From Methanobacteriota archaeon (GTDB lineage Archaea; Thermoplasmatota; Thermoplasmata; RBG-16-68-12), in assembly GCA_005878415.1 (NCBI GenBank), contig VBMM01000024.1, positions 1 through 9,874 on the forward strand: a DNA stretch of 9,874 bases, given 5' to 3'. Under the pieces are notes generated by a model that saw nothing but the letters and a program-made list of their open reading frames with translations, did no database searches and was not told the DNA's origin. Below, in pieces: positions 1-5,916 of the stretch. Every line of letters begins with the position of its first letter. The stretch's first letter is position 1. A program made the position numbers and the translations under genes.

Positions 1-1044
1 ACGAGCGGCACCGAGGGTGTCGGCCGTCTCGCCGCTCTGCGAGATGAGGATGACGAGTGGCCGCTCGGAGGGGCCTTGGCTGTAGCGGTACTCCGATGCC
101 AGCTCGGCGGACGCGGGGATGCGCGCGATCTCCTCGAGGATGTACTTGCCTACCAGGGCGGCATGATAGGAGGTCCCGCAGGCGACGAGCTTCACGCTCG
201 TCACGCCTTCGGACAGGAACCCGTTCACCTCGAGGTTCGCGAGGCGGCCCAGGAGCGTCTCCTGGATGGCCTTCGGGCCCTCGTGGATCTCCTTGAGCAT
301 GAAATGCTCGAAGCCGCCCTTCTCCGCGTCCTCGAGAGACCACGTGATGCGCTGGGGCTCCCGTTTCACCGCGCGGCCCTCGAGGTCCTTGAGCTCCACG
401 CCTTTCGACGTGATCACGACCATCTCCTTGTCCATCACATAGAGGACGCGGTCCGTGTACCGCAGGAGTGCGGGCACGTCCGACGCGAGGAAGTTCTCGT
501 CCGGTCCCAGCCCGACGACGAGCGGGCTCTCGTTGCGGGCCCCGACGACCTTGCCCGGCTCGTCCGCGTGGACCGCGAGGATCGCGTACGACCCGCGGAC
601 GTCGTGGAGCGCCTTGCGGACCGCCACCTCGAGGTCGCCGTCATAGTACGACTCGATGAGATGGACCAGGCTCTCCGTGTCCGTCTGGGACACGAACGTG
701 TGGCCGCGCGCCTCGAGTTTCTCGCGGAGGCTCGCGAAGTTCTCGATGATCCCGTTGTGCGCGAGGGCGATCTTTCCGTGGCAGTCGACGTGCGGATGCG
801 CATTCACTTTCGACGGCGGCCCGTGCGTCGCCCATCGGGTGTGGGCAAAGCCTGTCGTACCTTTGAGGGCCGGCAGCTGCGCCTCGAGGTTCGCGATGAA
901 GCCTTTGTCCTTCACGACCTGGAGGGCGCTCCCGACGATGGCGACGCCCGCGCTGTCGTAGCCCCGGTACTCGAGACGTTTCAGGCCGTCGAGCAAGATC
1001 GGCAAGGCGTTGCGGCGACCCGCGTACCCGACGATCCCGCACAT
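1..1044 (-). CDS. glmS: Glutamine--fructose-6-phosphate aminotransferase (GlmS), C-terminus cut by window edge
   Basis: Converts fructose-6-P and glutamine to glucosamine-6-P, the first step of UDP-GlcNAc synthesis; cytosolic. I translated the minus strand from the ATG at 1044: it begins MCGIVGYAGRRNALPIL, so Cys2 is the N-terminal nucleophile once Met is removed. Class II glutaminase motifs follow: LEYRGYDSAGVAI (about 24-36), HTRWATHG (about 72-79), HNGIIEN (about 97-103) and a TDTESL stretch. A linker leads to the first SIS domain, with VACGTSYHAALVGKYILEE, an ASEYRY motif (usually ASEFRY) and SQSGETADT, the sugar-phosphate loop. It is open to base 1, giving 348 of the roughly 600 residues usual for the family; the second SIS domain lies outside the window. 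The ATG follows directly on the TAG of the upstream GlmU-like gene (zero gap), so the two are very likely cotranscribed. A GGTGG stretch about 10 nt upstream may serve as a weak ribosome binding site. Identity is secure. Confidence 0.96.
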   Translation of the reverse strand, partial: MCGIVGYAGRRNALPILLDGLKRLEYRGYDSAGVAIVGSALQVVKDKGFIANLEAQLPALKGTTGFAHTRWATHGPPSKVNAHPHVDCHGKIALAHNGIIENFASLREKLEARGHTFVSQTDTESLVHLIESYYDGDLEVAVRKALHDVRGSYAILAVHADEPGKVVGARNESPLVVGLGPDENFLASDVPALLRYTDRVLYVMDKEMVVITSKGVELKDLEGRAVKREPQRITWSLEDAEKGGFEHFMLKEIHEGPKAIQETLLGRLANLEVNGFLSEGVTSVKLVACGTSYHAALVGKYILEEIARIPASAELASEYRYSQGPSERPLVILISQSGETADTLGAAR

Positions 1045-1494
1045 CTACAGGACCACCGCGCCCGAGGGGATCGTCCCGCGCAGCTTCGCGCCGGACTCCA
1101 CCCGCGCCCGTTCGTTCACGACCGTGCCGGGTGCGACGCTCACGCCGTTCCCGATCTCGACGTCCTCGCCGAGGAGCGCGCCGATCTGCGGGACCGCGTG
1201 CCACGTTCCCTCGATGTTCACGTCGCCCGGGCCGGATGCGGCCAGGAGGCCCGCGCGCGCGATGACGCCAGAGCCGACGACCGCGTCTTGCACGACGCTC
1301 GACGGTCCCAGGATGACGTCGTCCATGAGGATCGAATTGGCAACGGTCGTCAGGGCGCCGATGCGGACGTTCTTCCCGAGGCTCGTCGAGGGCAGGAGGA
1401 CCGCATTCGGACCGATCTCGCAGCCGGAGCCGATCGAGAGCGGACCTTGCAGGTAGGCGCCCGACCGGATCACGCACCCGTCGCCGATCGACAC
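1045..1494 (-). CDS. Left-handed beta-helix (hexapeptide acyltransferase) half of the GlmU-like gene
   Basis: This is the C-terminal part of the frameshifted gene, as an open reading frame from a GTG at 1494. The homologous protein clearly continues upstream in this frame to about 1545 (HEVRAGTIEPSVTIRG), so the GTG is inside the domain and is probably not a natural start. Imperfect [LIV]-G-x4 hexapeptides are visible throughout: SIGDGCVIRSGAYLQG, IGSGCEIGPNAVL, LGKNVRIGALTTVANSIL, VGSGVIARAG, then LLGEDVEIGNGVSVAPGTVV and a terminal GTIPSGAVVL. Archaeal GlmU-like proteins have the same tail after a GDVNIEG-type insertion. The helix may still trimerise and act as an acetyltransferase domain if it is translated, but no convincing ribosome binding site was seen for it. 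Its stop abuts the glmS start. Confidence 0.5.
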   Translation of the reverse strand: MSIGDGCVIRSGAYLQGPLSIGSGCEIGPNAVLLPSTSLGKNVRIGALTTVANSILMDDVILGPSSVVQDAVVGSGVIARAGLLAASGPGDVNIEGTWHAVPQIGALLGEDVEIGNGVSVAPGTVVNERARVESGAKLRGTIPSGAVVL

Positions 1495-2164
1495 GCGGCC
1501 GCGGATCGTGACGGAGGGTTCGATGGTCCCCGCGCGGACTTCGTGCCCTCCCGAGCGCCGCGACCGCCGTCCGCTTGGCGAGGGCCGAGACGGCCCTCGG
1601 TAGGTCGTGCTTGCCTTCCTTCGCGAGCGCCTCGATCTCGTCGAAGATCCGCGCGTCGAGGGCGTACGCCCCGGTGTTGATCAGGTTCGAGATGATCTCC
1701 GTCGGTTTCTCCGTGATCGCGAGGAGATTCTTTCCCTGGATCGTGACGACGCCGTAGCTCTGGGGCCGCTCGCTCTCCGTCATCAGGACGGCGGGCTTCT
1801 TGCCAACCTCGAGGAGATCCGATACGAAGCGGCCGTCGACCATGTTGCTGCCGTTCAGGACGACGAACGGTTCGTCGAGATGGGCCCGCGCCTCCCAGAT
1901 GGCGTGCGCCGTGCCGAGTTGTTTCGTCTGCGTGACGTAGGTGATGTGCGCTCCGAACGCCTTACCGTCCTGGAAGTACGCCTGGATGCGCTCCCGCCGG
2001 TACCCCACGACGAACAGCAAGTCGTGGACCCCGTTCTCCACGAGCGCCTGAACGACGTACTCGAGGAGCGGGCGATTCCCGACGGGGATCATGACCTTCG
2101 GCAACGACGCGGTGAAGGGCCCCATCCGAGCGCCTTCCCCCGCCGCGAGGATGACTGCTTTCAT
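1045..2164 (-). pseudogene. Frameshifted bifunctional sugar-1-phosphate nucleotidylyltransferase/acyltransferase (archaeal GlmU-like)
   Basis: Intact relatives make UDP-GlcNAc or other NDP-sugars from sugar-1-P. The ATG at 2164 starts MKAVILAAGEGARMGPFTAS with the nucleotidyltransferase signature GxGxRM and a following lysine (SLPKVMIPVGNRPLLEY). Later come the QLGTAHAI stretch (about 82-89), VLNGSNMVDG (about 102-111), ITEKP and NTGAY. After about residue 205 (near base 1550) the frame goes wrong. The rest of the protein, HEVRAGTIEPSVTIRG and a run of hexapeptide repeats of a left-handed beta-helix, sits in the next frame and ends at the TAG at 1045-1047. The original frame stays open out of phase to 641, antisense-like inside glmS, giving a 507-codon ORF whose tail is meaningless. 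Joined, the parts would give about 372 residues, against about 400 for relatives. The segment that normally links the domains (W-x-D-V-G-x-P-W-D-L-L) is missing. It could be a real broken gene, an expressed separate-domain arrangement or an assembly error. Confidence 0.8.
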
Positions 2165-2298
2165 CGGCCGACCACCGCTCCGCGCTCCGGACGGCCGCCG
2201 GATTCACGCCGCCGGCGGCATATGCCTTGCGGGACCAGTCCACCCGCTGAGAATGCTTCTCGTTCGTGGCCTTCGCCGGGGTCCGACGGATTCACCAT
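2161..2298 (-). CDS. Doubtful 45-residue leaderless ORF overlapping the GlmU-like start
   Basis: An ATG at 2298 on the minus strand opens 45 codons (MVNPSDPGEGHEREAFS...), ending in a TGA that overlaps the GlmU-like ATG as ATGA (2161-2164). It starts about 27 nt downstream of a TATA-like box at 2322-2329, the spacing expected for a leaderless archaeal mRNA. Against it: the product is Arg/Gly-rich with no recognisable domain, and codons such as AAT, ATA, CGA and TCA are atypical for this window. The alternative is a plain 5' leader of about 135 nt. Listed because both the spacing and the ATGA overlap fit. Confidence 0.2.
   Translation of the reverse strand: MVNPSDPGEGHEREAFSAGGLVPQGICRRRRESGGRPERGAVVGR
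2208..2219. repeat. 12-bp perfect palindrome GCCGCCGGCGGC
   Basis: A perfect dyad lying 44-55 nt upstream of the GlmU-like ATG, in the leader or the doubtful small ORF. It could be an operator or a stem in the leader RNA, but in DNA this rich in G and C it may be chance. Confidence 0.2.
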
Positions 2299-2321
2299 GT
2301 CCACTTCGGACGTCGTGCCAG

Positions 2322-2329
2322 TACTAAAA
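2322..2329 (-). promoter_or_regulatory. TATA-like box for the GlmU-like/glmS operon
   Basis: On the minus strand this reads TTTTAGTA within an AT-rich island (about 2321-2376) that stands out from the GC-rich surroundings. A start site about 25-27 nt downstream falls near 2298-2300, 135 nt before the GlmU-like ATG and at the ATG of the doubtful small ORF. No clear BRE purine block was identified. Confidence 0.35.
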
Positions 2330-2365
2330 GGAATACTACAATATTACGAGAACCAGTAACAAAGA

Positions 2366-2373
2366 ATTAATAG
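2366..2373 (+). promoter_or_regulatory. TATA-like box, probable leaderless promoter of the winged-helix/S-layer gene
   Basis: AATTAATA/TTAATAG centred near 2369, preceded by the A-rich stretch AACAAAG (BRE-like). Transcription starting about 25-27 nt downstream would begin at about 2394-2396, on the ATG at 2396. No Shine-Dalgarno stretch lies before that ATG, which fits a leaderless mRNA. The 231 nt between the two divergent genes hold only these promoter elements, the palindrome and the doubtful small ORF. Confidence 0.5.
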
Positions 2374-2395
2374 CATTCGTCCCTTTGCGCGTCGC

Positions 2396-3337
2396 ATGGT
2401 GCGTCGCTGGCTCGTCGAGGACACCCCGCAAGGGGCGGTCGGCCGCGAAGTCGAGATCCTCGAGAAGCCCGACCGGGTCGCGCCCCTCTCCTCGCCGTTG
2501 GCGTGGCGGATCCTCCAAGAGCTCGCCCGAGCCCCCGACTATCCGAACGCCTTAGCGGCCCGTCTGCACCTCCACGAGCAGAAGGTCTACTACCATGTGC
2601 GGCGGCTCGAACGCGCGGGCCTCCTCGAGGTCCTCCGTGAGGAGTCGAAGCGCGGCGCGTCGGCCCGCGTCCTCGCGCCGACGGCGGAGGCGTTCGCGAT
2701 CGTCCTCAAGGGACGCGGCAAACCGGTCGCCTCGCCCCTGCTGCCGCACGCGGGCATCGTCGCGCGCTTCCTCGAGGAGTTCTCGAGCGAGGGGACTTTC
2801 AATGGCTCGATCGTCGTCGGCTCGCCGTACACGCACGGACCCTTCAGCACGACGTCTCGCGATTCTCCGTACGCCGTCGAACTCGGCTTCTTCCTCGGGC
2901 GGCTCTTCGCGGCGCCGAAACGCCCGCTGGTCCGGCTCGACACGGAGCTGAAGGCGGCCGGCCCGGTGCGGGACCACCTGATCCTGGTCGGCGGTCCGGT
3001 CGCGAACATCATCACGATGGACCTGAACCCGCACCTCGCGGTGAATTTCGACTGGAAGCAGGTGTGGCGCATGGAGTCGTCTCGCACGAAGCGCCAGTAC
3101 GCGGACGAGCAGGTCGGGCTGATCGCGAAAGTCCGCAGTCCGTGGAATCCCTCGCGGGCCGTCGTCCTGCTCGGCGGTCTGCACGCGGTCGGCACGATGG
3201 CGGCGATCCTTGGCGTCACTCAGTCCGCGGAAGACGTCCTCGACGGATACAAGCCCGGAGAAGACTTCTACCGGGTCGTCGCCGGCCAGGACCGCGACGC
3301 CGACGGGCGGATCGACACCGTGTCGATCCTCGAGTGA
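2396..3337 (+). CDS. Winged-helix DNA-binding protein fused to an archaeal S-layer-type domain
   Basis: 313 residues. Residues about 30-105 form an ArsR-like winged helix (SPLAWRILQELA, NALAARLHLHEQKVYYHVRRLERAGLL, then a basic wing), with EQKVYYHVRRLERAG as the likely recognition helix. From about 115 to the end the protein resembles, from memory, the S-layer domains of euryarchaeal surface proteins: VGSPYTHGPF (141-150), SRDSPYAVELGFFLGR (154-169), LILVGGPVANIIT (195-207), then GLIAKVRSPWNPSRAVVLLGG (241-261; NPWN-like motif), and a C-terminal DRDADGRIDTVSILE loop with Asp spacing like a Ca-binding DxDxDG motif. There is no signal peptide or membrane helix, so it should be cytosolic despite the surface-type domain. 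The start is chosen by promoter spacing. It ends base-to-base against the convergent regulator. Function unproven: perhaps a regulator in which the S-layer fold has become a sensor or oligomerisation module. Confidence 0.85.
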   Translation: MVRRWLVEDTPQGAVGREVEILEKPDRVAPLSSPLAWRILQELARAPDYPNALAARLHLHEQKVYYHVRRLERAGLLEVLREESKRGASARVLAPTAEAFAIVLKGRGKPVASPLLPHAGIVARFLEEFSSEGTFNGSIVVGSPYTHGPFSTTSRDSPYAVELGFFLGRLFAAPKRPLVRLDTELKAAGPVRDHLILVGGPVANIITMDLNPHLAVNFDWKQVWRMESSRTKRQYADEQVGLIAKVRSPWNPSRAVVLLGGLHAVGTMAAILGVTQSAEDVLDGYKPGEDFYRVVAGQDRDADGRIDTVSILE

Positions 3338-4132
3338 TCAGTCCAGGGCGACGCTCTCGTACGGGATCTTGTCCTCGAGCCGCGCGTTCGCGGCCTCGAT
3401 CGCCTGGATGGCCTCCATCGCCCGCTCCTCCGGGAGCAGCAGGAGGACGTCGACGCCTCGCTCGGCCGCCTCGACCGTCGCGGGGACGGCCCCGAACTCG
3501 ATTCGGGGGCGCAGGCCGAGCTCCCTCGCCGCCACGAGTCCGGCCGGATCCAAGGCGGCGACGACGAACCCTCGCGTCTCCCGCAGGAGTCGCTTCGATG
3601 CGGGCAACGTCTTCCCGCGGCTCCCGGGTGGCACCCGCGCCACGACGATCCGGCCGGGTCGGAGCGCGACGATCCCTTCGAGGTTGCGGACCCCGAGCAA
3701 TTCGCCCTTCGCCGCCTCGTGGACCGCGATCCCCGTCGACGGCGACGTCCTCCCGGCGTAGGCCACGAGCAAGCCGTTCTCCATGAACAGCCCGAGGCGG
3801 TCACCGCGGCGGACCGCGCCCCCAGCGAGGGCTTCCGTCGTCTCGACGACGGCCATCGCCCGTCCGGCGCGCTCGACGAAGGCCCGCAGCTCGACGAAGC
3901 GGTCGTGGAGATGGTCCACGCCTCTCTTCGTGGCGCGGTACTCGCCGTTGACGAGCGCCAGGAGCCCGTCCTTCTGGAGCCCGTGCGCATATTCCGACGC
4001 CCCTTGGACCGTCATGTCGAGTCGCTCCGCGATCGTCCGGAGGCGCGTGTGGCGGTTCGTCGTGACTTCGTAGAGGAACAGTAGTCGGGTGGTCGCGCGC
4101 AGGTCCCGCAGCAGCGCCATCGGGAGACGCAT
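3338..4132 (-). CDS. Archaeal winged-helix (MarR-like) transcriptional regulator with conserved C-terminal domain
   Basis: 264 residues. The N-terminal winged helix is at about 12-75: TTRLLFLYEVTTN, LRTIAERLDMTVQGASEYAHGLQKDGLLAL (recognition helix about 41-53), then the wing NGEYRATKRGVDHLHD. A helical linker leads to a C-terminal domain (about 93-264) with GDRLGLFMENGLLVAYAG, the G[VI]xxLEGIVALRPGRIVVARVPP block (147-169) and a Rossmann-like end (GFVVAALDPAGL, DVLLLLPEE). The arrangement matches a regulator family I know from haloarchaea (I believe now named DUF7839, from memory); its ligand is unknown to me. ATG 4132 fits the promoter at about 4163-4174 with a leader near 10 nt; Met5 (4120) is an alternative start. 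It diverges from the propeller/DUF4430/S-component operon across only 89 bp, so it is a candidate regulator of that operon and of itself. Its stop abuts that of the convergent gene. Confidence 0.85.
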   Translation of the reverse strand: MRLPMALLRDLRATTRLLFLYEVTTNRHTRLRTIAERLDMTVQGASEYAHGLQKDGLLALVNGEYRATKRGVDHLHDRFVELRAFVERAGRAMAVVETTEALAGGAVRRGDRLGLFMENGLLVAYAGRTSPSTGIAVHEAAKGELLGVRNLEGIVALRPGRIVVARVPPGSRGKTLPASKRLLRETRGFVVAALDPAGLVAARELGLRPRIEFGAVPATVEAAERGVDVLLLLPEERAMEAIQAIEAANARLEDKIPYESVALD

Positions 4133-4164
4133 CCCTGCATGCCCGGAAAAGGCCGCGCCAACAT

Positions 4165-4175
4165 TCTTAAATACT
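4165..4175. promoter_or_regulatory. Shared TATA-like element of the divergent regulator/operon pair
   Basis: TCTTAAATACT on the plus strand reads AGTATTTAAGA on the minus strand, with a TTTAAG/CTTAAA core that can act as a TATA box either way. Plus-strand initiation about 25 nt downstream (near 4195) leaves a leader of about 27 nt with a good ribosome binding site before 4222. Minus-strand initiation near 4145 leaves about 10 nt before 4132. It is the only AT-rich stretch in the 89-bp gap, so the two promoters must overlap or interfere. Confidence 0.5.
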
Positions 4176-4206
4176 CAAGTTCATCGGACAAACATCAAGC
4201 GCGGTT

Positions 4207-4215
4207 GAGGAGGAG
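4207..4215 (+). promoter_or_regulatory. Strong Shine-Dalgarno GAGGAGGAG deciding the GTG start at 4222
   Basis: GAGGAGGAG ends 6 nt before GTG 4222, ideal spacing for the archaeal 16S 3' end. It favours this GTG over the in-frame ATGs at 4234 and 4240. Confidence 0.65.
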
Positions 4216-4221
4216 AATCAG

Positions 4222-5916
4222 GTGCGGTTGACGATGCCGATGGCGGTGGGCCTCGCTTCGGCCCTCCTCGCGATCGCGGTCCTGCCCCGGGTCCCCGTGT
4301 CAGGGGCATCGATCCGGATTCTCTTCGACTTCGGGGACGGCGCCTACCTCTGGGCGAGCGAGACGATCCCCGATCCGTCCGCGATCAACGCGACGTGGCT
4401 CGCGGTCCAGCGGGCGGCGGCTGCGAACGGCGTCTCGATCGAGTCCACGTGGTACGCTTGCTGCGGCGTCGCCATCGCGGACATCGGCGACCGGCATTCC
4501 CCCGCGGGGTTCGTCGGCTTGTACGGGTGGAATGCGTCCGCCCGCTCCTGGGAGTTCACGTCCTCGGGGATCTCGGGGCTCGTCGTGGGGGACGGCACGA
4601 GCATCGCGTTGTACAACGCCGGATACGATTCCGTGACCTTTGCGGGCCGCACGCCCGTGCCGAACCCGGACCATCCGACCCCGGCCGTCGAGTTCCGATC
4701 GGATCTCGGAAACCGCGGGGTCTCGACGTCGACCGCCCCGAACGCCGTCCGACTGGCGTGGGACCGCGATACGGGCGTCCGCGAGATTGATGCGACGCCG
4801 GCCGTGGCGTACGGAACGGTGTTCGTCAACACGCGTGATCGGATCCTGGCGCTGGATGAATTCAGCGGCGCCACGATCTGGAACCGATCCGCGGCCCGGG
4901 GCTTCTCCTCTCCCGCGATCTTCGATGATTCCGTGATCGTCGGCACATCGGACGGGACGGTCGTGCGCCTCAACGCGTCGGACGGAGGCCTCCGGTGGGA
5001 AACTCGCCTTCTCACGAGTACATTGTTCAGCGGCATCACGTCCTCGCCGAAGGTCGCGTTCGACCGGGTCCTGATCGGGACGTTCAACGAGTCGGGAGGA
5101 CCCGGCGAGGTCGTGTCGCTCTGGGCGAGCAACGGGACCGTGGTGTGGCGTCACCCGACGGGATCCGTGCACTACTCCTCGGCCGCTTACCAGGATGGCG
5201 TCGCATACGTCGGGATCATGGGCACGTACAACACGACGAGCCAGGTGACGTTCGACCCACCCCACGGCGTCCTCGCCCTCGACGCCTCGACCGGGGCGGA
5301 GAAGTGGTTCTTCGAGACGGGAGGCTCCGTCGCCGCTTCGCCCGCCATCGCCGGGTCGCGGCTCATCGCGCCATCCAAGGACGGTAACGTCTACGCAATC
5401 GATCGAGCGACGGGCACCCTCGCCTGGAAGGTCGGCGTGGATGCGGGGGTGTCTTCCCCCGCAGTCGTCGGGGATTCCGTCATCGTGGGCGGCGGCTCCT
5501 TTGGGACAACGGGACGTGTGGTCGCGCTGGACGCGGCCACGGGAAACACGCGCTGGTCGTACATCCCGAACGGTCCCGTGCAAGCCTCGGTCACGTACGC
5601 GGACGGCAAGGCCTTCTTCGCCACGAACACGGCCCATGGGTCGATCTACGCATTGAATGCGACGACCGGCGCCCCTGTATGGTCGTTTGAGCCATCGCCA
5701 TCGGAGTACCTCCTCGGATCTCCCGTCGTCGCCGACGGCATGGTCTTCGCACCGAGCGACAACGGCCACGTGTACGCGCTGGGTCCGGCGATCCGACTCG
5801 CGGAGCCGATCTTCATCCCGGTCCTCATCGGGCTCGGCGTCCTCGGTCTCGCCATCGGGGTCGCTGCCGCCGTCGTGTTCGTGTGGAAGAGATTCCGCGG
5901 GGGGCGCGTCGAATGA
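4222..5916 (+). CDS. Secreted, C-terminally anchored PQQ-type eight-bladed beta-propeller with DUF4430-like N-domain
   Basis: 564 residues. Signal peptide about 1-29 (hydrophobic 8-21, probable cleavage after VSGA). Residues about 31-137 (ILFDFGDGAYLW, ATWLAVQRAAAANGVSIE, ADIGD, GLYGWNASARSWEF, VGDGTSIALYNAGYD) resemble the DUF4430/transcobalamin C-terminal fold and contain adjacent cysteines C80-C81. From about 177 come PQQ/BamB-like repeats of the form SPAVxxDxVIVG...VxALDAxTGxxxW, with closing tryptophans at 220, 259, 309, 362, 402, 445 and 487. The last blade (500-521) has no closing strand of its own and is probably completed by the strand holding W180, giving eight blades by a velcro closure. 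A membrane helix at about 530-555 followed by KRFRGGR places the propeller outside the cell. It is first in an operon, overlapping the next gene by ATGA. The ligand is unknown. Pyrroloquinoline quinone enzyme activity is unlikely; a binding or scaffold role is inferred. Confidence 0.9.
   Translation: MRLTMPMAVGLASALLAIAVLPRVPVSGASIRILFDFGDGAYLWASETIPDPSAINATWLAVQRAAAANGVSIESTWYACCGVAIADIGDRHSPAGFVGLYGWNASARSWEFTSSGISGLVVGDGTSIALYNAGYDSVTFAGRTPVPNPDHPTPAVEFRSDLGNRGVSTSTAPNAVRLAWDRDTGVREIDATPAVAYGTVFVNTRDRILALDEFSGATIWNRSAARGFSSPAIFDDSVIVGTSDGTVVRLNASDGGLRWETRLLTSTLFSGITSSPKVAFDRVLIGTFNESGGPGEVVSLWASNGTVVWRHPTGSVHYSSAAYQDGVAYVGIMGTYNTTSQVTFDPPHGVLALDASTGAEKWFFETGGSVAASPAIAGSRLIAPSKDGNVYAIDRATGTLAWKVGVDAGVSSPAVVGDSVIVGGGSFGTTGRVVALDAATGNTRWSYIPNGPVQASVTYADGKAFFATNTAHGSIYALNATTGAPVWSFEPSPSEYLLGSPVVADGMVFAPSDNGHVYALGPAIRLAEPIFIPVLIGLGVLGLAIGVAAAVVFVWKRFRGGRVE

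Noticed and set aside
100..1000. Frequent CTCGAG hexamers, looking like a dispersed repeat
   Set aside because: They come from the common Leu-Glu codon pair CTC-GAG (self-complementary) in a GC-biased genome, not from a repeat family.
641..1545. Out-of-frame extension of the nucleotidyltransferase ORF into glmS
   Set aside because: After about residue 205 the translation becomes an Arg/Gly-rich string, while the beta-helix and GlmS proteins are clear in the neighbouring frames. It is a frameshift by-product.
76..1680. 534-codon plus-strand ORF across the glmS and GlmU-like genes
   Set aside because: It is antisense to recognisable protein sequence. The GC-rich reverse frame lacks stops, its product is Arg/Asp/His-rich with no domain, and there is no promoter.
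2552..3219. Overlapping minus-strand ORFs (209-210 codons) opposite the winged-helix/S-layer gene
   Set aside because: The plus-strand protein has clear motifs over its entire length. The minus products are low-complexity and charged with no promoter.
4300..5769. 489-codon minus-strand ORF opposite the propeller gene
   Set aside because: Shadow of the beta-propeller coding frame. The product is Arg/Asp/Gly-rich with no recognisable fold.
4798..5784. Repeated blocks in the propeller gene that might be tandem DNA repeats
   Set aside because: The similarity is at protein level (blade motifs) with diverged codons and irregular spacing, as expected of an old propeller fold.
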